Shown here: positions 31,493 through 45,100 of the stretch, in pieces
Layout: every line of letters starts with the position of its first letter
How positions within the stretch are numbered: position 1 is the first letter of the stretch
Assembly (NCBI GenBank): GCA_009869945.1
Contig: WIXG01000013.1
Location: 1 to 64,000 of the forward strand
From: Mesaphorura yosii
Taxonomy: Eukaryota; Arthropoda; Collembola; Poduromorpha; Tullbergiidae
Direction of reading: 5' to 3'
Length of the DNA: 64,000 nucleotides
The notes under the pieces: generated by a model
What the model was told of the DNA's origin: nothing
Databases searched by the model: none
The model's input: the letters and a program-made list of their open reading frames with translations, nothing else
Made by a program: the position numbers and the translations under genes

Positions 31493-34400
31493 ATGTTGTT
31501 AGAGCATAAAGGTAACTCCGGGAATCGAGCAACTAGCAGTTCAAGGCTGGTGTTGACCCTCCTCATCACATTAACATGTGTCTGTTCGAGATTGTCAGCG
31601 GAACCTACTCCAATCACAACAATAGTGGTTGAACAAGAAATAGATAAGATCAGAACGGAAAACGTAAACAACACGGTTGAGTTTATCTTCCAATTTTCGT
31701 TGGAAGACGTCATTAATCGTACTGTAAGCGCACTATTTCATGACTGCATTGTTTGCAATTTTGTTTTGCTTTTGCAATGACATGATGGTATGTGCCATGA
31801 TAGACAAGCGATGTGCGTGTTCATGTCACGACTGATGAAGGACAGGATCCAAATTATCCAGTACTATTCGTTGTGAGACAGCAAAAAGATGTCATTTCCT
31901 GGCAGCTGCCACAAATTTCAAAATTTGATCCAGGGTAAATAAATTGCATTGGGCTATTAATAATTAACCTATGGGCTTGGTGATTACCTCTTACATGTTT
32001 ATTTACCACAATAGGAAGATGTACTCAAGAGCAAGTCGAACTTTGTGCAGTGAACTCAATTCCCGGAACAATGGTACTGCGGTTCGTTTAGTGAGAGACG
32101 TCGAAAACTCGGTAACATTGACTGTAAGCACAGCCAGCACCAAAAATGTGACTTTCAGCATCAAGGTGACAGTGGAGTATAATTTCATTATGCAGTAAGT
32201 AATTAGTGAAATGAATCAGTAGTTTGTTATTTGTTCATGCAACTTGTTAATGTATGGGTAGATTGGGCGAGGATTACTCCACTCATGTCGCACCACCGTC
32301 ACCCAGATTTTATCGCTTCATGTTTCCTCAGCATAGACATATTACTCAATACGTGCTTTTGGAAGTCAAGTCGAACGACAGCATATGCATGACTGTTTCA
32401 GTTCAGAATGCAACCGTAAGTTTATTTACTTCCTTGAACCTCTCTCCATGATACTCCAAGTGAAATTCTTATTTTTAACCCTTTGCTTCCTGCAGTGCCC
32501 AGTTTTTGACGAAGAAAGTAATGTCCAGTTTTCTGGTTACTGGCAGACCATGTCCACGCAAGCAGGGATGACAATTCGAGTAAGTATTTAAACAATCCAT
32601 GATGTTCGTATGATTGTCTTGAAGAAACTCGTGCTTTGTACGTACACTTACAGAGTGACGACTTTCCCAATGGTTTTTACGTGGTCTTCGTTGTGCATAC
32701 TGACGATTCGAAATGTGTCAAAGATATACCTCAAACTGCGTATGATTTCAGTTTTGGAGATGCGTACGATCGGAGAAAGATAATTGACTTCGCGATTCAT
32801 GAGAAAATTAGCCGAATTGAATATGTCGTTGCAATAACAGGGATGATTGGATTCTTTCTCCTCTTTTATGTTTTGTCGATTGTCATATCTTGTGTCTACT
32901 ACTGCAGGTGAGGAAAACGTGATGATTATGAAGTTGACAGTTGAAGATGAAATGAAGCTATGAACTTTCTTATGAGTTTAATGTTAACTAGGGTGACGCC
33001 GGCAGAGTGCCCAATCGAAGATACGGAGAATCTTACCGAAGAGCACGAACATAATTTGGGAGGCCAAGATAGATCCATATTTCAAGACGGGCCTGCAACA
33101 ATAAGTGGAGCATACAACAATGCTCGTGATCGGAATGAGGACACCGAATCAGCTCAGGAACAAATTCCTCACCATTCAAGGTCAAGACGCGGACTACCAG
33201 GCCAAGGGACTGGTACAGCCAGAAATCCTGTGATGCAATCATCTGCTGGATCTTCAAACTGGCTTGGTGAATCCGATTCTTCACTGGATGAAGTTGACAT
33301 TGATTTCATGGATGACGCAAATCGATACAAAGATGTGTTTAGGTTAAAACAAAATCAAAACATGTCCTCAGCTGCGACTAAGGGTCGTTGACGTTCTTTT
33401 TTCCATTTTCAGAACTTCGCGATCGCTATACGTGTCAGCCCTGTCAAGAAAAAATCCTCGAATTCTAGCCAAGAAATCACAGTTGTATCTGTGGACACTT
33501 TTAACTGTGGCAGTGTTTTATGCGCTTCCAGTTGTTCAACTTGTTTTAACGTACCAAAAGGTGTGAATGTTAGGCAACTTAAACAACCTCTCTAGTACTA
33601 TTTAGCCGCTTGAGCAAATTAACGGTTTATTTCTTGAATAGGTGTTGCATACAACAGGAAACCAGGACTTATGCTACTACAACTATTTCTGCTCACACCC
33701 GCTGTGGTTATTAAGTGACTTCAACCACGTCTATTCGAATATTGGATACATAATGCTGGGAGTTCTATTCGTTATACTTGTTTTCCGAAAAGACAGAATG
33801 CACCAGAAGTTGGATGTCACAACTCCTTACTTTGATCAAGTAATTTCTCCGAGCTTCTTTCTAATTCTGTGTTGCTTAACACTAGTTTGTAACTTTTCGT
33901 TTAGCACTGCGGAATTCCACCTCACTATGGCCTGTTTTATACGATGGGAGCTGCGCTAGTTATGGAAGGCATTTTGAGTGGTTGCTATCACGTATGCCCA
34001 AATGGTTCGAACTTTCAGGTGCGTTGACCAATTCGTGGTTAAGGTGGCTGCTTTGGTACAACCGCCGTACTAATATTATTGCTGTGCTCATTTACAGTTC
34101 GATACAGCGTTCATGTATGTGATCGCCATGATGTGTATACTCCGGATTTATCAAGCCAGGCATCCCGACATAAATTCCAGTGCTTTTATGGCATTTGCTA
34201 GCTTAGCTTTCGTAATCCTTGTTGGCGTGATTGGCATTATGACCGCAAGCATTGTCTTTTGGGCTGTCTTCACCACTTTGCATGTAGGATCCTGCCTGTT
34301 CCTGACAATACAAATCTACTACTTGGGACGGTGGAAATTAGGTACGTTGAACCTTTGATTCTAGTTAGGTCGGCATCAGGAACGGGTTCACATTATGCTT

Positions 34401-35032
34401 TGTCTATTTCTTTTCAGACTGTGGGTTATTCAGCCGCATTTACTTAAGCTGGAGAAATGATTGCTTGGCAAGTCCACTCTCTTGTCTGCGGCCACTGTAC
34501 ATTGACCGATTCATTTTACTAACGATAGGTAAGAATTTGCTTGCCGTTAGCCCCTAGCGCAATTTACTTTACTAATGAACTATTCATCTCAGCAAATATG
34601 ATAAATTGGGGTGTTGCCGCATTGGGAATAATCAACTTTACTCAGCCGAGCACACTGGGAATCACTGTGGACTTCGCGACGCATCTTCTGTTCATATTTA
34701 TGGCCAATCTCTTCCTCTACACAACTTTTTACATCCTGATGAAATTAGCTCACCGAGAGAAAATTCTGGCGCAACCTGCCACTTACATAATCTTGTCAGT
34801 CGTGTTTTGGTCTTTAGCAGGTTTTGTATTTCTGCACAAATCAACATCGTGGCAAATGTCACCGGCGGAATCTAGAACCTTCAACAGGGAATGTCTGATC
34901 CTGCGATTCTACGATACTCATGATTTGTGGCATGTCTTGTCTGCATCAGCCATGTTTTTCTCATTCATGATGTACCTTACCCTGGACGACGACCTAATTT
35001 CAACTCCACGAACTAGAATTCCTGTGTTCTAA
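31493..35032 (+). CDS. SID-1 transmembrane family protein (dsRNA/RNA-uptake channel-like)
   Basis: Thirteen exons join in phase: 31493-31723, 31804-31934, 32015-32194, 32262-32415, 32496-32579, 32654-32907, 32992-33342, 33413-33560, 33642-33839, 33905-34018, 34098-34341, 34418-34528 and 34593-35032. They give about 879 aa. A signal peptide (residues 18-36) precedes an extracellular beta-rich domain with [12 protein letters not shown] and [11 protein letters not shown]. The first membrane helix is near residues 312-341. A low-complexity cytosolic loop (about 346-460) follows. The multi-helix core contains [42 protein letters not shown] and [21 protein letters not shown], all hallmarks of SIDT1/2. 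The end [17 protein letters not shown] keeps the conserved histidines (about 843 and 847) of the CREST-type core. Family members move dsRNA or cholesterol across plasma or lysosomal membranes; which applies here is not shown. AATAAA is at 35250. Confidence 0.95.
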
Positions 35033-35249
35033 GTTCTGAAAGAGACAAGACATTACTATGTGATATTTTTTCTACATTAAATGTACTTAAGTATTGTAGT
35101 GTAGTCACATCATTGCTGAAAGCCAAAAATTGATTTCCTAAGTGCGTCTCATTTTTGTTAATGGAGCTTACTCGAGTAGCTATTAAGTACTTGCAGAGAT
35201 TTCGCCGAATGCCTATGGTGCGTAAATTGCCTTCGCTTTATTTGACTGT

Positions 35250-35255
35250 AATAAA
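35250..35255 (+). terminator. polyadenylation signal of the SID-1-like gene
   Basis: AATAAA about 220 nt after the stop codon. An ATTAAA near 35077 is an alternative. Confidence 0.4.
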
Positions 35256-35571
35256 TTACGGAGTCATTTGTTAATGTCAATTGCGAAGTTCCTTAATCGA
35301 CGAGAACCAGCATTCGAGTGTGTCAGTTTGCGCAGTCAAAACTGAGTTTTTCATCGAGGCAAACTTCATGCATGGATAAAATTGTACAGACAAACGGAAA
35401 GAAGGCTCTTTCTTTCATTCAACCTTCGATGACATTCCTGTTGTACTTATCATTTCGCTACTATTCTTTACTTTATTTACGTTTCGATTTTATATGAAAA
35501 CAAAGCGCTACTGCGCTGCGATTCAAAACATCTTATCAAGTGTAGAAATGCAGATCCTCCGAAACACAAAA

Positions 35572-35690
35572 GGGTACTCAGATTTTGATTTGGCACTTGA
35601 GCACTTGAGCACTTTGGCAGTTTAACATTAGTTTGGCTAGTGATTTGGCAGATCTGCTGCTCAACTGCCAAGCCGAAGTCTGAGTATCCC
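35572..35690. repeat. 119-bp imperfect inverted-repeat element (small MITE or hairpin)
   Basis: The left end GGGTACTCAGATTTTG faces the right end read on the other strand, GGGATACTCAGACTTCG. The similarity continues inward through TTTGGCA / CTTGGCA and TTGAGCA. The whole unit can fold into one long hairpin. There is no ORF. Flanks are A/T-rich, so a short target duplication (for example TA) could not be confirmed. Confidence 0.6.
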
Positions 35691-36013
35691 TAAAGATTTC
35701 AGTGACGCAGTGCCATTGCGTCCTTGTGCTTGCAAGTGCCAAGTTCTTCTGCGTTCAAAACTAACTAGATGAAGTAAAGTAATAAAGCGTGGGAGGAAGT
35801 TGTTGACTTTTGACTTTAATCACTTTAATTTAATTTAATTGTTCTCAATCAAAGCAAGTTACGATATTTTGCTCAAACATTTCGAGTCTTGAATTGCGAC
35901 ATTGACGGTAAGTTATGATAGTCGATTGATTGTGGAATTCAGTCAGTTCCAAATGGAGCATATAATCTGTTTTGTTTCACACAGGACGAAACTATCAAGA
36001 ATTTATCTTAATC

Positions 36014-36543
36014 CTAGAATAGGTCCCACTCGCCAAATGTAATGAATTAGGTGTCATCATTGGAAAGATCTCGGTGAGTACATTACGACACAGGTCACAT
36101 TTTAGGGGGAAGCGCTTCCAACTGAAGTTACAGCGCTTTGAAGATTCAATTGATGCAGCCATTCTAGGCACTGGTGTTGCGCCATTACACCTTTCACTTC
36201 CACACTAGGAAACTGTCTTTGTACTACTAATTACTTTAACTAGCTTAGGATAGGTTCGATCCCGCGCGAAGCCAGCGTGCGATGCGTTCACACGAAACCG
36301 GGCCGGCGTAGCCGGAGCATAGCACCCAGCGGATCGTTAGTCGGCACATTTGACAATACTTTACCATGTCCACACAGTGGACGAACGTAGATTTACTACG
36401 AAAACGTGATCTTGGAAGCGCTGTAGCTTTAGTTGGAAGCTTCTCCCCTCCAAGAAAAAATGCGACCTGTTTCGTAATGTACTCACCGAGATCTTTCCAA
36501 TGACACCTCATTCATTGCATTTGGTGAGGGGAGCCTATTCTAG
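36014..36543. mobile_element. MITE-like non-autonomous DNA transposon with about 125-bp terminal inverted repeats
   Basis: Left arm 36014 to about 36140 and right arm about 36415-36543 are inverted copies with scattered mismatches. Both start CTAGAATAGG and share AAAGATCTCGGTGAGTACAT and CAACT(A/G)AAG inside. The interior of about 275 bp is unrelated between arms and carries a GC-rich patch around 36240-36330. The word CAAGAATTT occurs just outside both ends (35996-36004 and 36552-36560) and may be a target-site duplication with ragged ends. There is no transposase. It sits only about 70 bp upstream of the KIFBP start codon. Confidence 0.75.
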
Positions 36544-36611
36544 TATTGTTCCAAGAATTTTCACAGTGAACCTTTTCTATAATTCGTTTTCCAGGGCATA
36601 CACAGGACTGT

Positions 36612-39001
36612 ATGGATTCAGACGCTGCATCGACAAAGCCTCTAGATACTGCGTCAATAGCCTGTTCTGGTTCGGAGGAGCAGCCGCATCATCAGCTTGA
36701 TGATGTCGGTCAGAATATCAAAAAGTGGGCACATAGATTGAAGGATGCTGTAAAACTAGTCGGCGAACCTTCTTCAACCTCAAATGAGCCGTACAAAAAT
36801 GTGTACAAAGCTATCGAAGACATAAAGTCCTTACGAACTGAAATACAAGAATTTGTCGAGAATCCGGAAACTTCTGACCTTGTGCAGAAAAATATTTGGT
36901 CGAAATTTCTAATTAAGTTCGCCCTGATTCATGTTTACTCTTCGTTGGCGAAATGGCAAGAATTATGTGAGGAGTTACACTATGCGGAAGAAGAGCACAA
37001 GTTGTAAGTTCTTCAATTTCTAATACGAGTTTTTGCCGAAGGATTCTAACAATTGTTTGAACTAATAGATGCATTTCATTGATTGAGCAAGTCTTGCAAC
37101 TCGAAACACAAAAGAACGAGGAAGATCCGAGTTCAGAGGATCTGAAATCTGGCTTACTGAGAAGTCGTTATATGTACCTTTATGAATTGACAAGATACGC
37201 AATTTTATGTTCTGAACGAGAGAATCAACAGAAAGCACTTGAACTTCTGAAGCGTGCTGAAGAATTTTATCACACAGAGAAGGCTGCGCAGGGAAAAATT
37301 TTAATCAAGAAGGATACGCCCTTTGGGATGATAAACTCAATTAACTCGGAATCCGCCCACGATATGTTCACGTATGTGTTATTCTACTTGGGCCAGGTAA
37401 TTAGCAACTAGGCGACCGCGTCAGCTCCTCCAGTCGTACTTTAAGTGATATTCGTAATTATTTTTCGTAGGCTTACCGGATATTGGGTGAAAAGGAGAAA
37501 GCAGTACTGTATCTTCACATGGTTTTGCGTAAACAGTTGGAGAAAGGCGACTATTCCCCTATAACATGGAGCAGTGACTCAACCAAAATGGCGAGCGTTC
37601 TAATTATCAACATGCAGTCGTACGAAACTGCACGGCGCATTCTTTTAGCGGCACAAGCTGTACTGAATACGACGCCGGATGACGAAAAAGTAACAGAAGC
37701 TTTCAAAGAAAGTTGGGCTGATTTAGGAAGGTGCTGGATTAAACTTGGTGTTGATTTGTTGGAAACGTCAAGCGACCGCTTAAAAGACTTGGAAGAACAA
37801 ACCAAAAAGTTGCCAAAGTTTAGCGACAAGATGAATTTAACATCCTGCGAAAAGCTGAGTCTTGGAATTGATAGTTCTGACACCGAATTTGACACTATGC
37901 TCCTCATTAATTCGTTAAAGTTTCCAAGCCTGAATCTTTCGGAAGCGGTGGCGACTGAAGTAAGTAAAGAACTAAAAGTGCGCACTACTTGTTTCGTTGT
38001 GGACAAATGCATATTGATATAAAATTTTTGCGTTTTCCATTCCTAGATGAAAGGAAGCTACGTTCGAGATTTCGATGAAGCTCGGGCTGTATTCTTACCG
38101 TTTCAAAAATGGGTAAACGCCGCGAAAGAGTATTATGTGATGGACGGATTCGCTGGCGACCATATTGATATCATGACGGATTACAGCAACGCTTGGAAAC
38201 ATTTGGCTTTCTTTGAACCAAGTTTAGAAAGGTGAGCGTTACTGAATTCAGCTGTGTGTCTTATGAGAATTAATTTATCAAAAAATGTAAAAGGCAAATC
38301 AAGATGCAACGGAGAAGGATAATTATCCTCGAAGGCTTGCTCGCTGAGCTGAACCCCAAGGCTTATTTTGATGTCTTTCACATTTGTCTTCGCGATTTAG
38401 CCGAGATCTACGAGAAGGTTTACAAGCTGAAGGTTAGAAACGTTTTATTCTTGATGATGCTATTGAAGTATTAACTTGATTGACGAATGGAAGCCTTTCT
38501 GCTCCATGGTAGGTTACTCTTCTGAAGGAGAGAGGAGAATCATTGAAACCAAAAGACAGGAAGCTAGTGAAAATACTGATGGAAGCGGTGGGCGCTCACA
38601 AAAGAAACTTGACCATCTTTGATTTCGATTTGTAAGTTCGCCACGATAGTTGGAAACGATATTTGTTTAGCCCTCATATACAACTACCTTGATTTTATGT
38701 TAAAAGGAATGATGCGGGGAAAGATTTTCAAGAAGTGTATGAGAAATCACTTTTGGGCAACGTGCTCTCAATCGGTCGAATCCTGGGCAGCATCAGCCAT
38801 GACCATCCGCATCACGAGAGCGCATTGAGTAGTGCTGAAGAGGCGAAGCTGTACTACAAGTACTTCCTGGAATACTTGGACCGCCGTCCAAAACTGAAGA
38901 CAGACTTCAAAGTGCTTTACGACGGAAGCCGTGATCTACCTGAACTACTCGATACTCAAATTGAACGAATCAGGCATCGACTTAGAACTATGAATCTTTA
39001 A
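36612..39001 (+). CDS. KIFBP: KIF-binding protein (KIF1-binding protein family)
   Basis: Seven exons join in phase: 36612-37003, 37069-37396, 37471-37959, 38047-38231, 38294-38432, 38513-38631 and 38707-39001. They give about 648 aa against 621 in human. The protein is an all-helical, TPR-like cytoplasmic scaffold that in vertebrates binds and inhibits kinesin motor domains, with roles in mitochondrial and axonal transport. Diagnostic stretches include RYMYLYELTRYAILCSE, FYLGQAYRILGEKEKAVLYL, the DYSNAWKHLAFFEPSLERQ segment and KMQRRRIIILEGLLAELNPK (KBP has KMHKRRIDMLEPLTVDLNP), and a terminal IERIRHRLRTMNL. An acceptor-like tttccag just upstream (36594) suggests a 5' UTR intron. AATAAA is at 39108. 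Confidence 0.93.
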
Positions 39002-39107
39002 AACAAAGTGACAAAGTTCTTCTAAATTGGACACTTCTTGACTGGCACTTGACGTGTCAATATGTGTGTGGTTCATGTCTTTATTTTAAACCGCGACAAA
39101 GCAAATG

Positions 39108-39113
39108 AATAAA
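39108..39113 (+). terminator. polyadenylation signal of KIFBP
   Basis: AATAAA 107 nt after the stop codon. Confidence 0.5.
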
Positions 39114-42100
39114 TCTAGTCAAATGCTATTGCTTACAAAAACGGTAACTGATCTGATACAATTTTTTACATCTATGTGGCGATTGTCAAGCGTATTACCG
39201 ATTGCTTATCAGCTCGCATTTTGAAAAAGGTGTGAAAATGTAGAGCAAACTTGAGTCAAAGTGCTCATCGTAAAATCGCATTTATCATCGGCATATGCGC
39301 ATGGGGTGATGGGCGATGGTAAACATAACGGGATTGGTGCTCAAGCTCTTGCAAATTGGTTCACACCCTTAATGCCGTAACAGCCGAAGTGTTACAATTT
39401 ATTTACCGCAGCAAGGCAAGACAAGGCGAAAGGCCTCAACAATAAACTGGAATGGGAGATATTATATATAATGCGTGCTTGCAATCTACAATGTGCAAGT
39501 CATCAACACCTCTTACTCTGCACTTGCAATTTTGCGCTTTTGGCAAAGATGAAACAAAGAAAAGAAAAATTCTCACCAAATACTACAAAATCAGCAGTCA
39601 GCATCGCGATAAATACAGGAAGAGTGTGCACAATTCTCACAGCCTTTTTCAGTAATGGAATGCAATGTAATGTCTGAAAAGGGTTGATCATTCATTCGTG
39701 CATAAATTATGCACAGACTCAAGCCGAGACTCTTCTCTTGACTACGACTGAGAACACTATCACTGCACCGTACGCACAGCGAGCCATTCTCATTCTACAA
39801 AGTGTACTCCTTGCGTGATGTAAACATACACAAAAGACCATGCAATGCAAGATGATGAATTTTTTGCTGAATTTTTAATTTTGTACAGCAGAATAGACGT
39901 GAACGGGCAGGCGTATGCGAAGAGTTTTAGAGTAGCATTATGAAGCATGAATTCTTGAATTTGTAGAATCAGGCTGCTTCAACCCCAATAATGCAATGCA
40001 ATGTTCACTACAGGCAGGCAGTCCAATTCAGAATTCACATATGCTGAACAGGCAAAGAACTCAAAGAAAATATAGGATGGGACTGTTCGCTAGTCCAATA
40101 CAATGGCAATGGGTTATGTTAGTCCAATGGGCAAATTATACGTAAATGTTGATATAACCAGAGCTCTATTATTAGCCTTTCCTTTCTTTATTTGTGTACT
40201 ACAGCAAAGCTCGGGCTGGTTCAGGTTCAGGCAGTGCCGTGTCTGCCTGCTAGTAGTATTCTCCACAAAAGAAACGGTTTTAGTATGAAAAGGGTGAAAA
40301 CAGTTCTAAACACCACGGCTCACGATTCCGCTCGGCTCACGGGCTCATTCTTAATTTGTAATTTTAGAGGTTCGAACCGTTAATTGACTGACTGAACGAA
40401 CGAACATGAGCACTGCGTTGCTTAATTTTAGTGCAATTTAAGTTTATGTTTTATGGTACGAATTCTCAAGCTCAATAAATGTCTGCAATCATAAATCTTG
40501 TGTTGTGAGTCCAATAAATCCAAAAGTGCGTGCGAATCATTTTAATAAGTGTCTTTGCAATTATCGAAACTAAAGTGAAAGCAATAAATTCAAGACTTTC
40601 GTGTGAGGTGTGAACATGTGAAGTGCTAGACGACAAGCTTCAATAGAATTCGACATCTGCGTTAGAGTTAGCGGCTGTGCGGTAAGTCATGCAGCTTGTT
40701 TATATTTAGTCTGAACTGCTTGCGTAATCGGCACATCTCGAGCGCGTTAGTAAATAATACCATTCAATCTACTGAAGCACATGTACGTGAGATTACGTAG
40801 TCATATAATAAATGAATCTACAGGTAAACAGTTTGAGTTCATCAATAGTTCGACGTGTGTGGAGAAACGAGCCGGCAGCCACAAGTTCAATGGACACAGA
40901 TAACGTCGACCGAGTATACAATGCAATCTGTTTAATTATAGACATCCCTTTATTGAGCTTTAGCTTAATTTCCTGCCACCTGGCATTGGCATGCCAGATC
41001 GGCAGCTCGAGGATATTACTGACCACAAGTTAAAGGGTAGCTTTTTCTGGCTTCTGGAATAAAGAAAGTGGCCGATAAAAATGCCAATCATCTAGTCAGG
41101 AAACTCAGAGACAGTTTAGCAAGCACAGCTGTCGTAGATTTAGATGAATATTGAGTTGATTGTGTTTCTTTGTATTTTTGGCATATGTGCAGGTTCTTGG
41201 CCTTTTGGTACATTCTCCTTCTCCTGAGAAAGCATCAATCAAAAGTACCTAGCATCAAGATTAGTCATCCTACCGCATTGGAGAAAGCGAAGGCACAAGA
41301 GAACTGCAAAGTATGTGGTTTCTCAACCTCGGACTCGTACGATGATTCACTAATCGATCCGAAGACTTCAGTCGGCAGAAATTTAACTTGCCATCTTTTG
41401 TGTTCAGTTGATATTCTATAGCTTAAGGACTGATTTAATTGTTGTGTACTAAAGTTGTGTTAAAAGATAATGCGAATGAGTTGTGAGTTCAAAAGTTCCT
41501 TAATTCAGGTATTGACTAATCATCCTATGCTCAATTCATAACACAAATCGAGTATTTGAGAGACTGAATTTGCGCAGCCTTCCGTCAATAATTAGTGTTG
41601 TTACTTTGTATTTCGTTTAATCTACACTGTCTGCACTGCAAGATTCAATTCAAGCGTCCGTGTCAAGCATATACGAGGTATTAAAACTGAAGCGTCACAA
41701 GTCGCAACTTGGAACCTTGGTCAAGTCAAGAGACATTGCCTGATTGCGCATTGAAAAGACGGCGTGAATACGGAAAAGGTATGTGAAATAGATAATTATT
41801 TTCACTGGCTTAAGTGACAGCCAGAATTATACTGATGAATCGAGTCAGAATCAGTGCAATACAAATGCTGGTTTAATGCATGTGGATTTCTGAACTGTCG
41901 CGGATTCTGGCCGGTTTTAAGGACATTACGAAAACGGACTTACTTTAACCAAATTCGTAAAACCAACTGAATACTGCTCTTGGTATTGAATTGATGCTAT
42001 GCATAATATGTGGGTGAATTATATGTAATAATCAACAAGTAACAACAATCTAGTCCTGGCCAATAAAGTCAATATGGCATGTGGTTCGAAGTTACAAAGT

Positions 42101-45100
42101 AACCCAGTGACAAAAACAAAAACTGGATTGATAAGTTCAACTCTTGGAATTTGATTGATGATGGTCAAAATCAGGGCCGGTTTTATTCGCTCTTTCTCTG
42201 TAGTGTACTTATGAGACAATGACGACTCCGAGACCATTGAGAATTGATCTGCTGCATTGATGCATTTGTGAAGAATGGTGCATTAGCAGTTGTCAGTACG
42301 ATTCTTTAATTTGTCTCTTCGATTGTTGGAGATACGAATCGATGTGATGCATGAGAAGGTTTTATTGATACAATACAATTGTTGCACTAATTCACGTCTC
42401 ACGTGCGGGTCGTTTTGTTGATGGTGTCAAGTTGTTGCTCTCAATTCGTCACTTTGCTTGGCTGCCCGAGTTTGAGAATTCAGAATGTTGGTCAGTTGAG
42501 TTGGGGCCTCATTCCGTACGCGCATGAAATAACTTTAGTTTTTTCAATTGTATTACTTGACTTCAGTAGGGGAAGAATTCGAACGCCCTTCTTCGGCCTG
42601 AGCATGGTTTAGTTGGTTGTTGTTAAAGTTTTCCATTTTCACGTGTAACGACTGCTTCACTGCTTTAATTACTACTGTAATGGGTTTTCAGTGCGACATG
42701 TTGATGGGATATTGAAGTTGACAAATTTTATGTATTTATGCCGAATTCGTGAATCGTGACTTGTCTCAGAATTTATCGTGAATTGTACAACTCCGAGAAG
42801 TTGGCTTATTTCGCGTTTAGTTAGTTCAATGAGTTTATTATCAAAGCCAGGGTTCATAATTCATTTAATCGTGGTTCTTGTTAACTTGATAACTTGCTTT
42901 GCTTAAACTGTATGGCAGCATGTGCGAACGTAGATGCCTTTTCCTCTTAACGATTTCTTCAAATAAACGTTTAGACACTTGAAAGTTGGGAAGCTGTCCA
43001 CAACTCGCTCAAGTTCGACACGTGGCGTAGTCAGGCGAGTGGCGAGGTTCTCATCGCACTATGACTCAACATCTGATAAGAAATTTTCTGAATATTCGCA
43101 TTCTCGGTTTATGCTCTGCTTGCGAAAATGTTGTAAACAAACGAAAACAATCAAACACTTTCTTTTGCCAAATGTAAACTTGGACTTTTAGATATTGTCG
43201 TTGCAAAGCCAAAGTGTCTGCAAAAATTGACATTTGACGCCAGTTATTTGCCATGTCCGATCCTTGGCAGCCGTCGGCTATAAACAACGGAAAACTGATA
43301 GCTCGCTTAGAGTAACGGTGATGAAGAGCGAGATTATTTTTGTTCTCGGTTATCAAATGCTTCGATTCGGCAAGACAACGCGCGTTTTGGTACAAGACCT
43401 GCAAGTCTTTCGCAAGCATTTAGCATTTACCTTGAAAGATGCCGCAATTTGCCAAAAAGAGTTGAAGCCCACAAAAAGGCAAGCCAAAGGGCTTTGATCT
43501 ATCTGATTATTCACATGTTTTTGGTTTCTTTATGTTAGATATGGTCAAACAGTAGGCAGAGGATGAACAGAATTGGCAACGGTCTGTCTCAAAATGTCTT
43601 GACAGTTTTGTTGACGAGAAAATTACCATTTCGTTTGATAGTTATGAGCATCTTGGCATGGTGTGCGGCAGTCTGAAGTGAAAACTTGAGAGTTGAGACC
43701 GAGACCGAGACCTCACCTTTAGTTTTTGTACAAAAAGTACGCAACCCAACTCAACTCATCTTGTCCTTGTCATTTTTCAGTGATCGCGAGCCTCGTGATG
43801 GTCATTCAACTTACACCACAGGCATAGTTTACTTGGTGATATTTTTCGCATATATGTGCGTCCTGTGTTTGCGTGTTTTGAACTACCAATCATTTAAGGA
43901 TCCGAAATATAAATTTGTCTCGATTGCAGACGAGAACCACCGCGACTAGTTATGTATACTGACTACTTTCTGTGCTATGCCTATGCCCTGCTGGGTCTTG
44001 GTTCAACAGTTGCAAATTATAAACTTCAGCTGCAATTTGGCATACGCGAATTCATCGCAATGATTGCAGTCACAATTCCCAGATTCATGACGAGTGATTT
44101 ATTGCTCAATTTCAAGGAGGCTCGGCATTGCACTTATTATTAAAGAAAATTAACACATGTAAAGTGAAAAACTGACATGGCCCTGTATTAATAATTTTAC
44201 TAACCACGTTTTACAATTTTACCTCATAAAAGAATTTTCATACATGAGAAACAGCAATTAATCCTCTTTTTTACGTCAAAGTTCACATTTTTTCAGCTCA
44301 AAACTCAGCGGTAGAAATGCTGAATTGCTGCGAACAGGTTTAAATGAAGGGGTGGGCTGAGCTCGTTGTGAATTATAATGTGTCTATTGTACAAACTCAA
44401 TCATCAGAGTGGAAGGAAATTTCGCAAAATTTTGCGAATAAGAAGAATTTGCTCCTTGTTTAATGTGCCGATGCCACTTTCTTTTATGCATTGACATTCG
44501 GTAATTAATTGGAGTTTTAAGGGTCGTGGATTTTGAGTGAAAACCTGAAAAATTCGAATTAGCAATTTGCGAATTATTGTTGGATTTATTTGAGACCGGA
44601 GCGAATCCAAGATTCGCTGCATTTGTGACGGACAAATTGGTTTCCATTGTTCGAATGAATGGAGCATCAGCTGGCGGTGAAAGAGGCGACCACATCAGGG
44701 ATATTTATGTTTATGGTTCTAGTGTCATGCGCAATCCTCAATAATTGTCTGTCTAAACTCTCATTTGCATTTAATTTTAATTTTTCTCGGTCACACGCTG
44801 AACACAACATCAGCCAAATGCTTGTGGACACATTTTATGAGGCGGTTAGCGGCAAGCCATTAATTCATTATCATTATTCACCTGTGCTAAATACAAGTTA
44901 ATTAATTATATCTCAACCACTGTCTGTCGGCCGCTTCGCTTGGTACGGCAGTATCCCATGTCAAATTCCTTGTTACACTTTTCATATTTTGTTTGCGTTT
45001 AATGTTCTTGTTTTACCGTATTGGGCCGTCAAGCAAGAAATATGAACCATAAATCAGTATTTTGAGTGTTGCCATAAAGCCAGTAACACCAGTGCAAAAC

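Noticed and set aside
36245..36511. 88-codon minus-strand ORF within the inverted-repeat element as a transposase fragment
   Set aside because: It runs through the right arm and unique centre with no transposase motif; best seen as chance in a non-coding MITE.
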